Below are positions 8,452 to 16,363 of a stretch of 64,000 nucleotides of DNA, piece after piece (positions within the stretch are counted from its first letter, which is position 1; each line of letters begins with the position of its first letter). This DNA comes from JANYLB01 sp963837715. GTDB taxonomy: Bacteria > Actinomycetota > Acidimicrobiia > IMCC26256 > JANYLB01. The DNA is taken from NCBI GenBank assembly GCA_963837715.1, contig CAWIOF010000004.1, positions 372,001 to 436,000 on the forward strand. The letters are read 5' to 3'. Below the pieces are notes generated by a model. It had not been told where the DNA came from and made no database searches. It saw nothing but the letters and a program-made list of their open reading frames with translations. A program made the translations under genes and the position numbers.

Positions 8452-9324
8452 ATGGATCCGGCTGTGGCGCGTCGAGTGTGGCAGTTCGCGGAACCGATCC
8501 ACGCGGTCTCGTACTTCGCACCCGAGACCCGTGCCGCCACCGACGCACTCGGACTCCGGGGCGGTTGGATGAGCTACTTCGGCTGTCGGGCCGCGCCGCT
8601 CGGGCGGGTCGGTGCGTCGGTCGTGGTCGCGACGTTCTCCAACTTCTACCCGGCGATGGTCGCCCGGAGCATTCCCGATGCATGGGACCACGCCACCCCC
8701 GAGCAACTGCTCGACACCCGACTCGGGGCCGCGGGGGACGCGCTCGAACGGATCCTCGGCGACGAGGTCCGGGGCCCCGCGCTCGGCCGCACCGCCCAGC
8801 TCGCCGGACGAGCTGCCGACGCCTGCGAGACCGTCGGACGAGCGTTGGCCGCCGCCAACGCAGGGATCCCGCGCACCGAGGTCCCGCACCTCGCGTTGTG
8901 GCAGGCCTTGACGACGTTGCGCGAGCACCGGGGCGACGGTCACGTGGCGGTGCTGGTCGACCATGGGGTCGCCCCGTGTGAGGCCCTCGTGCTCCAGGGG
9001 GCGACGGGGCGCTCGCCGACGGATCGTCTCCGGGCCAATCGGGGGTGGCCCGACGCGGAATGGTCGGCCGCGGTCGACGCGCTGCAGAGCCGCGGATGGA
9101 TCGCGGCCGACGGATCGATCACCCAAGTCGGGACGCGCGTGCGTGACGAGATCGAGCACGACACCGACCGACTCGCGCTGGGCCCGTACCGCTCGGTCGG
9201 CGACGACGCGACCGACGATCTCGTCGTCGGACTCCGTCCCCTCGCGGCGTGGGTGATGTCGGCGGGTGCGGTCCCGACGGCCAACAACATGGGCGTGCCC
9301 TGGCCCCCCGTTCTCGACCCGTGA
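8452..9324 (+). CDS. SCO6745-family protein
   Basis: 290 residues. The segment GGWMSYFGCRAAPLGRVG followed by an FSNFYPAMVARSIPDAW stretch is characteristic of the actinobacterial SCO6745 family, described as having a winged-helix-like fold but with no settled function. A second half with an (R/A)GWPDAEW motif and an Arg-rich helix fits the same family. ATG at 8452 has an AGGGGAG ribosome binding site 8 nt upstream; TACGCT at 8405 may be its -10. Confidence 0.85.
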   Translation: MDPAVARRVWQFAEPIHAVSYFAPETRAATDALGLRGGWMSYFGCRAAPLGRVGASVVVATFSNFYPAMVARSIPDAWDHATPEQLLDTRLGAAGDALERILGDEVRGPALGRTAQLAGRAADACETVGRALAAANAGIPRTEVPHLALWQALTTLREHRGDGHVAVLVDHGVAPCEALVLQGATGRSPTDRLRANRGWPDAEWSAAVDALQSRGWIAADGSITQVGTRVRDEIEHDTDRLALGPYRSVGDDATDDLVVGLRPLAAWVMSAGAVPTANNMGVPWPPVLDP

Positions 9325-9336
9325 AGGTGGGTCGGG

Positions 9337-10431
9337 TCAGCCGGGGCGGGCTGCGCCGACCGGGCTGCCGTAGATCGGACCTTCCTTCACGAAGCTTCCG
9401 GTCTGCGGCGCGTAGATCACGTTGCCGCCGCCGGTGTACATCGCGACGTGGTTGCTCCCACCCGGACCCCAGAACACGAGGTCGCCGGGCTGGAGCGCAT
9501 CGAGCGGGACGTGCGGGAACATCCCATACTGCGCGCCGGAGTAGTGCGGCATCGGCACGCCGCCCGCCTGCCACGCGCGCATGGTGAGCCCGGAGCAGTC
9601 GTAGGTGTCGGGTCCGGAGGCTGCGTACTGGTAGGGCTTGCCGAGTTGCGACCGCGCGAACGCGATCGCGGCCCCGGCGCCACCCGATGCAGCGGGGCCG
9701 GCCCAGTTCCCACCCGACGACGCAGTCGAGCCCGACGACCGAGTCGTGGTCGCGGCGGCGGGTCGCGGTGTGGTGATCACGCGGGCCCGAGCGGCGGCTT
9801 CGGCTTGGCGGCGTTGTGCTTCCTGTTGCACCAGCGTCGCGAGCTCACCCTGCACCTGGCCGAGGAGGTCGGCCTGCTGTGCGTTCGCGGCTTCGATCTC
9901 GGCGCGCGACGCCTCGATCCGTTCCTGCTCTGCGGTGGCCTGGGCGATCGCTCCGTCGAGCTCGGTCTGACGGGCCGCGAGTTCGTCTTCCGCGTCGCGG
10001 AGCTGCGCGACCAGCTTGTTCTGGGTGTTCGACGCCGCGGCTGCGTACTTGGCCCGCGCGCCGAGCTCGCGGGCGTTGCCGACGTCGATCGCGTCGAGCG
10101 GTGACGACGATCCACCGCCCTTGTACGCGTCGACGGCGCGCTTGCTGAGCAGCGCGCGGAGCCGACCTCGCTCGGCCTCCGCCGCATCGATGCGCTGCTG
10201 CGCTTCGTTGCGGGCGGCCTGGGCCTGGTCGCGCCGGTAGCGCGCACCGTTGGCTTCTTCCGACAGTGCGTCGATCTGGCGCCCGTTGGCGTCGAGCTGC
10301 GACTGCAACGCAGCCGCCTCGGCTCGCTTGTCGTCGACGGGCGCCGCCGACGCGACGCTCGTCGGTGTCAGCGACGCCGCGAGCGCGGCGACGAGCAGAA
10401 GGGGGATCAGCCGGATGGGCCGGTGGTTCAT
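9337..10431 (-). CDS. Secreted NlpC/P60 peptidoglycan hydrolase with coiled coil
   Basis: 364 residues. A signal peptide of about 30 residues is cut near ASA-AP. A long coiled coil rich in Ala/Glu/Gln (about 35-200) leads to a Ser/Thr/Gly linker and a C-terminal NlpC/P60 domain (about 250-364). The catalytic Cys is in DCSGL and the His in NHVAMY. The layout matches RipA/CwlO-type D,L-endopeptidases that cut peptide stems of peptidoglycan at division; the coiled coil usually autoinhibits or docks on FtsEX. ATG with GGGAG about 7 nt upstream. Convergent with the SCO6745 gene, only 12 nt apart. Confidence 0.92.
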   Translation of the reverse strand: MNHRPIRLIPLLLVAALAASLTPTSVASAAPVDDKRAEAAALQSQLDANGRQIDALSEEANGARYRRDQAQAARNEAQQRIDAAEAERGRLRALLSKRAVDAYKGGGSSSPLDAIDVGNARELGARAKYAAAASNTQNKLVAQLRDAEDELAARQTELDGAIAQATAEQERIEASRAEIEAANAQQADLLGQVQGELATLVQQEAQRRQAEAAARARVITTPRPAAATTTRSSGSTASSGGNWAGPAASGGAGAAIAFARSQLGKPYQYAASGPDTYDCSGLTMRAWQAGGVPMPHYSGAQYGMFPHVPLDALQPGDLVFWGPGGSNHVAMYTGGGNVIYAPQTGSFVKEGPIYGSPVGAARPG

Positions 10432-10564
10432 GTGGGGACTCCCTGGGGCGATGCCGCGGTCGGTCCTTGCTGAACACGGTCCGGTGACGTCGTGTCTTCC
10501 GGCGTGAGACCTCATGAGCCTAGGAGACCCTCGCGCCCGCTGTCCCGCGGGTCTTCGCGGCGAA

Positions 10565-10840
10565 TCACCGCATTTGCCCGAGGAACCCCCGGAGCTCATC
10601 GCCGCGACCCACTTCGATCGTGAACTGCAGGTCGCCGTCGACCCGGTCGCCCCGCCGTTCGCCGATCTTCACCGCGAGCGACCCGTCGCGCCGTTCTTTC
10701 ACCTCGATGCCGAGGTGCAACGCGTGGATCCGCCACTTGCGGGTTCCGGGGGTGACGCCTCGGCGGAAGCCCTCGAAGACGCGGCCGTCATAGGTGAGTA
10801 CGAGGTCGTTGTCGACGACCAGTTCCGAGCTGGGTGTCAC
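10565..10840 (-). CDS. Small conserved-looking protein of unknown function
   Basis: 91 residues with a regular beta-rich pattern (DLVLTYDGRVFEGFRRG, then GIEVKERRDGSLAVKIG and LQFTIEVG) reminiscent of a compact PH-like or Sm-like barrel, but I cannot name the family. GTG start at 10840; GACACT ends 6 nt upstream on the minus strand, so it may be leaderless. Divergent from the diguanylate cyclase gene. The overlapping plus-strand frame looks like a shadow. Confidence 0.55.
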   Translation of the reverse strand: MTPSSELVVDNDLVLTYDGRVFEGFRRGVTPGTRKWRIHALHLGIEVKERRDGSLAVKIGERRGDRVDGDLQFTIEVGRGDELRGFLGQMR

Positions 10841-10940
10841 CGGGACAGTGTCGGCGCGGCGGGCCCCGCTCCTTGAGCCGCTCAACTCCCGCTCGGAGGT
10901 GTCGACACTGGAGTGGTCGAATTCGAAAGGGATGAGATCG

Positions 10941-11852
10941 ATGCAGACGGATCCCACCCAGACCATGACCTTGCGCTCGTTCGCCTTCGACCGCTTGAGC
11001 GCGATCGCCGCGGTGCTCGACGAATCCGGCACGATCGTCGACACGAACGAAGCCTGGCGACTCTTCGCACATCTGAACGACGGTTCGCTGACGAGCACCG
11101 GTACCGGGGTCAACTACCTCGACGTGTGCGAGCGCTCCGCGGAAGAGGGAGTGGATGTCGCGTCGTCGGTCGCGACCGGCCTGAGCCAGATCCTCGCCGG
11201 TGAACGCGAACACTTCGACCTCGAGTACCCGTGTCCTTCGCCGAGCCAGGACCGCTGGTTCATGTTGCAGGCCTCGTCGGCGCCGGTCGCCGACGGGGGT
11301 GGGCTCGTGCTGTTCCACGTCGACATCACCGGGCGCAAGCTGTTGGAAGCCAGCCTCGGAGAGCTCGCGGAGCACGACGAGTTGACTGGGCTCCCCAACC
11401 GCCGCGCCGCCGTTCGCTTCATCCGCGAGCAACTGACCGACACTCGGTACTCGGCCGTGTCGCTCCGGGTGCTGTTCTTCGATCTCGACGGCTTCAAGGC
11501 GGTGAACGACACCCACGGGCACCACGTGGGCGACGAGCTCCTCGCGCAGGTCGCGGTTCGTGCGCGTCGTACCGTGCGCGAGGGGGACCTCTTGGCCCGG
11601 ATCGGCGGGGACGAGTTCGTGCTCGTCTGCCCCAACCTCCAGGAAGACGAAGCGAACGCGATCGCGGAGAGGTTGCGCGTGGTGATGGCCGAGCCGTTTC
11701 AGGTCGGGGCGGCCGAGGTCACCATCGGCGCCTCGGTCGGGCTGTCCTCGAGCGAACCCGACTCGACCGTCGATGCTCTCCTCGTGGCTGCCGACCGTGG
11801 GATGTACGCCGACAAGCGGCGACGCGGCGTTGGTCGCGCTTCCAACGACTGA
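10941..11852 (+). CDS. PAS-like/GGDEF diguanylate cyclase
   Basis: 303 residues. The N-terminal ~125 residues resemble a PAS sensor (DESGTIVDTNEAW and a closing VDITGRK). The C-terminal GGDEF domain starts at LAEHDELTGLPNRRA and has the intact active site GGDEF. An inhibitory I-site RxxD (REGD) lies exactly five residues upstream, so product feedback is expected. It makes cyclic di-GMP from two GTP. No membrane segment is seen. ATG at 10941 is preferred because AAAGGG is ~9 nt upstream; ATG 10932 is possible. A degenerate EAL protein is at 33965. Confidence 0.9.
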   Translation: MQTDPTQTMTLRSFAFDRLSAIAAVLDESGTIVDTNEAWRLFAHLNDGSLTSTGTGVNYLDVCERSAEEGVDVASSVATGLSQILAGEREHFDLEYPCPSPSQDRWFMLQASSAPVADGGGLVLFHVDITGRKLLEASLGELAEHDELTGLPNRRAAVRFIREQLTDTRYSAVSLRVLFFDLDGFKAVNDTHGHHVGDELLAQVAVRARRTVREGDLLARIGGDEFVLVCPNLQEDEANAIAERLRVVMAEPFQVGAAEVTIGASVGLSSSEPDSTVDALLVAADRGMYADKRRRGVGRASND

Positions 11853-11877
11853 TCCTCTCGGGCTGATCACTCCTCGT

Positions 11878-11911
11878 TGTCACCCGCGACGCCCTCGGGT
11901 GCGTCTGTCGG
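11878..11911 (+). promoter_or_regulatory. ECF sigma promoter-like site A
   Basis: TGTCACCC (11878-11885), 15-bp spacer, GCGTCTGTCGG (11901-11911). The start codon is 26 nt downstream with a ribosome binding site between. The same two blocks recur at 12636 and 15330. Confidence 0.75.
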
Positions 11912-11937
11912 AGTGACAACTCATCCAGGAGGTAGCC

Positions 11938-12450
11938 ATGGGGAACAGCAGGAGCGCGCGACGGTGGTTGGTCACGGGCATGGTGGGAGTGCTCGGCGCC
12001 GCGGGTCTCGTCGCGGTGGCGGCCGCGGCCGGCAGCCCGGCGTCGGTCACGCGGGGCGAGCTCGTCCCGTTCGCGGCCGGGGCCGACGGTTCGACCTCGG
12101 GGCGTGCGTTCATGATCCGCACGACGCACGGTTCAACGGTCGTGCAGCTGCACGCTCGTGGTCTCGTTCCCGGGCGGCAGTACGCCTCGCACGTGCACGC
12201 GGCCCCGTGCGGTGTCGGTGACGCCGACGGTCACTACAAGCACGATCCCGCCGGTGCGGCGACGCCACCGAACGAGATCTGGCCCGGTGGCGGCCCGTTC
12301 GTTGCGAGCCGTGCGGGAACGGCGAGTGAGCGAGCCGTCGCGAACTTCGTGGCCGGCGCGAACGCCGTCTCTGTCGTCGTGCACGACCTCTCCCTCCCAT
12401 CGACTGCGAACAAGATCGCGTGCGCCGATCTCGGCGGTGCGGTGCGATAG
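11938..12450 (+). CDS. Secreted Cu/Zn superoxide dismutase-like protein
   Basis: 170 residues with an N-terminal signal or anchor segment (about 10-32). The mature part follows the Cu/Zn-SOD plan: HVHAAPCG (metal His pair and disulfide Cys), GHYKHDP, VVVHDLS (copper His) and the closing Cys in KIACADLGG. Spacing differs from classic SodC, so activity is not assured. ATG at 11938 has AGGAGG 4-5 nt upstream. The preceding promoter-like site is shared with the sigma gene and the ABC exporter, so it is probably part of an envelope-stress regulon. Confidence 0.75.
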   Translation: MGNSRSARRWLVTGMVGVLGAAGLVAVAAAAGSPASVTRGELVPFAAGADGSTSGRAFMIRTTHGSTVVQLHARGLVPGRQYASHVHAAPCGVGDADGHYKHDPAGAATPPNEIWPGGGPFVASRAGTASERAVANFVAGANAVSVVVHDLSLPSTANKIACADLGGAVR

Positions 12451-12472
12451 CTGCGTCCCGGTCGACCCGTCA

Positions 12473-12490
12473 GCACCCGGCGACGGGTGC
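12473..12490 (+). terminator. Hairpin after SOD-like gene
   Basis: GCACCCG, 4-nt loop, CGGGTGC; perfect 7-bp stem 23 nt after the stop codon, without a T-run. Possible terminator. Confidence 0.45.
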
Positions 12491-12584
12491 AACGACAGTG
12501 GCTCGGACCGTGGGTTCCCGGTGCGTCGGTGCCGAGGATCCGCGGTCCGAGCAGCGGCGCGCGGCCTCGTGGGAGGATCACCAC

Positions 12585-13316
12585 ATGAGCGCCGATGCTT
12601 GGGCAAGGCGCATCCGCGACGCGTTGTCTGCTGCGTGTCACCCGGGAGACCCTGGTCGGGCGTCTGTCGGTGCGATGGCGATCAGTGGTTCTCTCTCGCC
12701 CTGGTATCTGACGGGCGCGATCTCGGCGGACCGGGCCGCGGCCTCGACGGCTCCCACCGGTGCGGCAGGCGAGATCGACGCCGAACGGCTCGTCGTCCGG
12801 CTGTTCGAGCAAGAGGGTCAGTCGCTCGTTCGTCTCGCTCGCATCTTCGTCGACGACCGCAACGCCGCCGAGGACATCGTCCAGGAGGCGTTCATCCGCC
12901 TCGCCCGGTCTGCGCACCGGATCAAGGATGAAGCGAAGGCGGCGCCGTACCTGCGGTCGATCGTCCTGAACCTGGCGCGCGACAACAACCGGCGGGGGTT
13001 GGTGTCGCTGCGCCACCACCTCCCGACCGACGATCGACGGGCGTCGACCGAAGACGAGATCGAGTTGCGGGAGGACCAGCAGCAGGTGATCGACGCACTC
13101 CGCGAGCTCCCCCTCCGTCAGCGCAACGCTCTCGTCCTGCGGTACTACGAGGAGCTCGGGATCGAAGACATCGCGGCGGCGATGGGGATCTCGCGCAACT
13201 CCGTCAAGACACATCTCCGGCGTGGTCTCGCCGCGCTCGAGGCGCGACTCGGCACCGTCGACGAAGGCGGGGACCCGGTCGGTCACGCGATCGACGATCG
13301 GGGGGTCTCGGCATGA
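12585..13316 (+). CDS. ECF RNA polymerase sigma factor (SigE-type)
   Basis: Region 2 is seen in RLFEQEGQSLVRLARIFVDD through AAEDIVQEAFIRL; region 4 in LPLRQRNALVLRYYEEL and the helix-turn-helix IEDIAAAMGISRNSVKTHL. These recruit polymerase to specific promoters. Two starts are plausible. ATG 12585 has a good GGGAGGA site and gives 243 residues. ATG 12675 gives 213 residues and sits about 5 nt after promoter-like site B (12636-12670), which would make it a leaderless, self-activated form. The extra N-terminus is not conserved-looking. The stop overlaps the next gene (ATGA), a usual place for an anti-sigma factor. Confidence 0.9.
   Translation: MSADAWARRIRDALSAACHPGDPGRASVGAMAISGSLSPWYLTGAISADRAAASTAPTGAAGEIDAERLVVRLFEQEGQSLVRLARIFVDDRNAAEDIVQEAFIRLARSAHRIKDEAKAAPYLRSIVLNLARDNNRRGLVSLRHHLPTDDRRASTEDEIELREDQQQVIDALRELPLRQRNALVLRYYEELGIEDIAAAMGISRNSVKTHLRRGLAALEARLGTVDEGGDPVGHAIDDRGVSA
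12636..12670 (+). promoter_or_regulatory. ECF sigma promoter-like site B (autoregulatory)
   Basis: TGTCACCC (12636-12643), 16-bp spacer, GCGTCTGTCGG (12660-12670), nearly identical to sites A and C. It lies inside the longest version of the sigma frame and just before an internal in-frame ATG (12675). Confidence 0.7.
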
Positions 13317-13939
13317 CCGCCGTGGAGCAACGGCTCCGCGACGCGCTCTTCGACGAAGCCCACGGGCTCGACGAGAGCGAAGACCTGTTCTCGAGGGTCA
13401 CGCTGAGCATCGGCGACGATCGACAGATGCGGCGGCAGCGCCGCGCCCGGTTCGCAGTGATCGGTTGCCTCATCGGCGCAGTGCTGGCTGTCGTGTTCGC
13501 GACAACGGAACGAACGAAGGGAGAGCTCGTCATGGACTGGTGGGTCTTGGAGTTGTTGTGGTTCGCGGGGATGGTGTTCCTCGCCCTGTGGTTGGGACCG
13601 TTCATCCGACGGTTCGGGAAGAGCTATGCCGCGGATGTGTTCCGTGCGAATCCTCGAACCGGCAAGAGCTTCATCGTGTTGATGGACGTGGCGTACTACC
13701 TGATCTTCTTCGCCTTCATCCTCTTCACGGTCCGGTTCGAACCCGACTCGGGGTGGGGTCAGACGGTGAACGCAACCCAGCTCCAGGCCGTGACCGTGCG
13801 CCTCGGGGGGATCCTGCTGATCGTCGGGCTGCTCCACGGGCTCAACGTGCTGATGCTGCCGATCATCGGTCGGATCCTCACCTTGAACCGCCGCCTCGAC
13901 GAGGACACCCCGCCCCCGACGCGCACCCGCACCGAGTAG
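13313..13939 (+). CDS. Membrane protein, candidate anti-sigma factor
   Basis: 208 residues: a soluble N-terminus of about 45 residues, then four hydrophobic segments (about 46-62, 73-95, 118-140, 160-182), and a charged tail. It overlaps the sigma stop by ATGA, so it is translated with it. Position and topology fit a membrane-bound anti-sigma factor that holds the sigma through its N-terminus, but no ZAS zinc motif (HxxxCxxC) is present and I recognise no family. The role is inferred from context. Confidence 0.75.
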   Translation: MTAVEQRLRDALFDEAHGLDESEDLFSRVTLSIGDDRQMRRQRRARFAVIGCLIGAVLAVVFATTERTKGELVMDWWVLELLWFAGMVFLALWLGPFIRRFGKSYAADVFRANPRTGKSFIVLMDVAYYLIFFAFILFTVRFEPDSGWGQTVNATQLQAVTVRLGGILLIVGLLHGLNVLMLPIIGRILTLNRRLDEDTPPPTRTRTE

Positions 13940-13960
13940 CGACGGAGCCGAACCGATTCC

Positions 13961-15214
13961 ATGTTCTTCCTGCTGATCCCGCTGGCGCTCGCGTTGTTGG
14001 TGGCGTCCATGCTCGGCCTCGCCGGTCTCGGGCCGCTCACCGACGAGCGCCGGGCCGACCGCAGCGGGGTCCTCGGCGGGATCGGCCCGGTGATCGGGTT
14101 GGTGCTCGGCGCCGGGCTCCTCGTGATCGCGGTGGTTGCCACGGTGGGCATCGCCGGGCTGTCGAGTGGCGACGACCCGTCGAACGGTGACGACACAGAC
14201 GCCGGCGGCGAGCCGACCATGATCACGCGTGCACCGATCACGCGGACACCGACCACGCGCGCGTCGGTTCCGGTGGCCGGCCCGGCGGTCATGCTCGAGG
14301 CCGAATCAGGTGACGACGGCACCTCGACGTTCCCCACGTCGTACGAAGCAGCCGACGGGCTCGCGCCCGACACGGTGCTCTCGGTGCGCGTGCGCGGCTT
14401 CGAGACGTTCGCGTCGGGAATCGCGGAGCAATGTTCGGGAGTTCCCTCGCTTCGGTGCGCCAACGCGATCCCGGTCCAGTTCGACGGCGACGGGATCGCA
14501 CGGTTCCAGTATCTGATCACCGACGACTTCCTCGAGTCGGGATCGAACGCCGAGGGCTGCCGGCTCGTCACCGCGCCGTGCACGATCGAAGTGCGATCGC
14601 GCGACGAGACGGGTCGTGAGACCCGCGCGTCGGTTCAGACCGTGTTCGGCGACACGCTCCCCGAATCCGGTCGCATCGTGGTGACGCCGTCGAGCGGCCT
14701 GTCGCTCGACGGCGAACCGGTCACGGTCGATGTGCGCGACTATCCGCCGGGCGTCGCGGTCACCGCGATGCTCTGTGCCGCGCCCGACGCGTTCGGGCCT
14801 CGGTGCGGCGCGCCCGGGCCCTCTGCGGTCATCGACGTCGGCGCCGACGGGACCGGACGCACGACCCTCGTCGTCTCGCCCGGCCCGGTCGGCGACGACC
14901 GCGTGTCGTGCGCGCGGGGTGACGACTGCGGGATCTCGGTGGCCTCCGACGACGTCTTCGTCCGAGCGCCGGTGGTTCCGATCAGCTTCGCTCCTCCACC
15001 GGGGGCCGCCTACGACCCGCTCCGCCTCGCGCTCGGGCTGGCCCTGGCCGTGGTGTTGCTCCTCGGGGCGGCGGTCCTGCTCGTCCGCACCGACTGGGCT
15101 CCTGTCGGGGAAGCGGCTGCGCCCGAGATCGACGACGCCGAGTACGCCGATCTCGACGCCATCATCGCCGCGCTGCCGCCCGAAGACGCCGACGAGTTGG
15201 CTCCCGTTCCCTAG
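13961..15214 (+). CDS. Membrane-anchored protein with neocarzinostatin-like domains
   Basis: 417 residues. Two N-terminal membrane segments (about 1-22, 45-65) are followed by a Thr-rich linker and two extracytoplasmic beta domains. The second (about 230-345) follows the neocarzinostatin apoprotein plan: VTPSSGLS start, paired Cys in AMLCAAPDAFGPRC and SCARGDDC, and VPISF end. The first (about 110-225) is a weaker version. A C-terminal membrane helix (about 352-372) and an acidic tail end the protein. In the known family this fold binds enediynes, but no polyketide genes are near, so ligand binding is only a possibility. It follows the candidate anti-sigma gene by 21 nt. Confidence 0.78.
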   Translation: MFFLLIPLALALLVASMLGLAGLGPLTDERRADRSGVLGGIGPVIGLVLGAGLLVIAVVATVGIAGLSSGDDPSNGDDTDAGGEPTMITRAPITRTPTTRASVPVAGPAVMLEAESGDDGTSTFPTSYEAADGLAPDTVLSVRVRGFETFASGIAEQCSGVPSLRCANAIPVQFDGDGIARFQYLITDDFLESGSNAEGCRLVTAPCTIEVRSRDETGRETRASVQTVFGDTLPESGRIVVTPSSGLSLDGEPVTVDVRDYPPGVAVTAMLCAAPDAFGPRCGAPGPSAVIDVGADGTGRTTLVVSPGPVGDDRVSCARGDDCGISVASDDVFVRAPVVPISFAPPPGAAYDPLRLALGLALAVVLLLGAAVLLVRTDWAPVGEAAAPEIDDAEYADLDAIIAALPPEDADELAPVP

Positions 15215-15300
15215 CGGGAGAAGAAGCGGAGGCGGCGGTCACCCGACGCGGGACATGCGCCGGTGACGATCGAGCTGCCCCAGCGGATTCGACCATCAGG
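15215..15300 (+). repeat. Variable-stem intergenic element, copy 3
   Basis: GGGAGAAGAAGCGGA, left arm GGCGGC (15231-15236), centre with an extra inner stem GTCACC/GGTGAC, then right arm GCTGCC (15274-15279; one G-U pair), then GCGGATTCGACCATCAGG. The only copy between genes on the same strand; it starts directly after the stop at 15214. Confidence 0.78.
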
Positions 15301-15329
15301 TGAGGAGCCACCGAATTCCGCCGGACCCG

Positions 15330-15363
15330 TGTCACCCACATCGGCCCGGGCTGCGTCTGTCGG
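15330..15363 (+). promoter_or_regulatory. ECF sigma promoter-like site C
   Basis: TGTCACCC (15330-15337), 15-bp spacer, GCGTCTGTCGG (15353-15363), 28 nt before the ABC ATPase start. Same blocks and spacing as site A. Confidence 0.75.
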
Positions 15364-15391
15364 TTCGAGGAGCCGAACAGGAGGCGGACGG

Positions 15392-16363
15392 ATGGCCACG
15401 AACGTGATCGAGATCGAAGGACTCCGCAAGGAGTACCGGCGCAGGCGGGGGTCCACCGTCGCGATCGACGGGCTCGACCTCGCGGTGCCGGAAGGCGGCG
15501 TGTTCGGCTTCCTCGGCCCCAACGGCTCGGGCAAGACCACGACGATCCGGTGCGTGCTCGGACTCGCGCGACCCACGAAGGGTTCGGTGCGTCTGCTGGG
15601 TCGGCCCGTGCCCGACGACCTCGCGACCTCGATTCGCCGCGTCGGTGCGATCGTCGAGGCGCCGGCGCTGTTCCCGACCATCAGCGGACGCGAGAACCTC
15701 CTGCTCCTCGGCGCGATCGACCGCATCGGTCCGCGACGCGTCGAGGTCGTGCTCGAGGAGGTCGGCCTCACCGAGCGGGCGGGAGACGCGGTCAAGAAGT
15801 ACTCGCTCGGGATGCGTCAGCGCCTCGCGCTCGCCGCTGCGCTCCTGAAGGACCCCGCACTGCTGATCCTCGACGAGCCGGCCAACGGGCTCGACCCGGC
15901 AGGGATGCGCAGCGTGCGGGAGCTGGTCCGGCGCCTCGCGAGCGAAGGTCGCACCGTCTTCGTCTCGAGTCATCTCCTCTCGGAGATCCAGCAGACGTGC
16001 GACCGCGTCGCGATCCTCAGCCGCGGCCGGTGCGTCACCCAGGGCACGGTCGCGGAGGTGAGCGCAGCAGCCGGTCACGGCAACGCGATGCTCGTGACCG
16101 TCGACGACCTGCCCGGCGCGTTCGCGGTGCTCGACCGGGCCGGCATCCCCGTCGAGCACGCCGATGGTCGTCTCCGGGTGGCCCTCGCAGCCGGAGAAGC
16201 AGCCCGGATCAGCCGAACCCTCGGCGAGGAGGGCCACTGGGTCAGGGAACTGCGCCCAGAGGAGCAGAGCCTCGAGGACCTGTTCCTCGAGGTGACCGAC
16301 GAGCTCGGGTCGACTCCGAGCCGCGGGACCGACACACCGCACCTCGAGGAGGTCGGGTCGTGA
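15392..16363 (+). CDS. ABC transporter ATP-binding protein (exporter type)
   Basis: 323 residues. Walker A GPNGSGKTT near residue 47, signature YSLGMRQRLALA, Walker B LLILDEPANGLDP, and H-loop VSSHLL. A C-terminal extension of about 95 residues is usual for DrrA/BcrA-type ATPases. It drives the permease encoded next, whose GTG overlaps its stop (GTGA). ATG with AGGAGG 7 nt upstream. Expression is probably under the ECF sigma through site C. Bacitracin or drug export, or lipid handling, are options for the family; the substrate is unknown. Confidence 0.92.
   Translation: MATNVIEIEGLRKEYRRRRGSTVAIDGLDLAVPEGGVFGFLGPNGSGKTTTIRCVLGLARPTKGSVRLLGRPVPDDLATSIRRVGAIVEAPALFPTISGRENLLLLGAIDRIGPRRVEVVLEEVGLTERAGDAVKKYSLGMRQRLALAAALLKDPALLILDEPANGLDPAGMRSVRELVRRLASEGRTVFVSSHLLSEIQQTCDRVAILSRGRCVTQGTVAEVSAAAGHGNAMLVTVDDLPGAFAVLDRAGIPVEHADGRLRVALAAGEAARISRTLGEEGHWVRELRPEEQSLEDLFLEVTDELGSTPSRGTDTPHLEEVGS

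Noticed and set aside
10514..10876. Plus-strand frame opposite the 91-residue gene
   Set aside because: Irregular composition and no ribosome binding site; the minus strand has a regular beta-strand pattern and a suitable start.
13961..15214. Enediyne biosynthesis locus because of the neocarzinostatin-like domain
   Set aside because: No polyketide synthase or tailoring genes are nearby and the protein is membrane-bound; only the fold is suggested.
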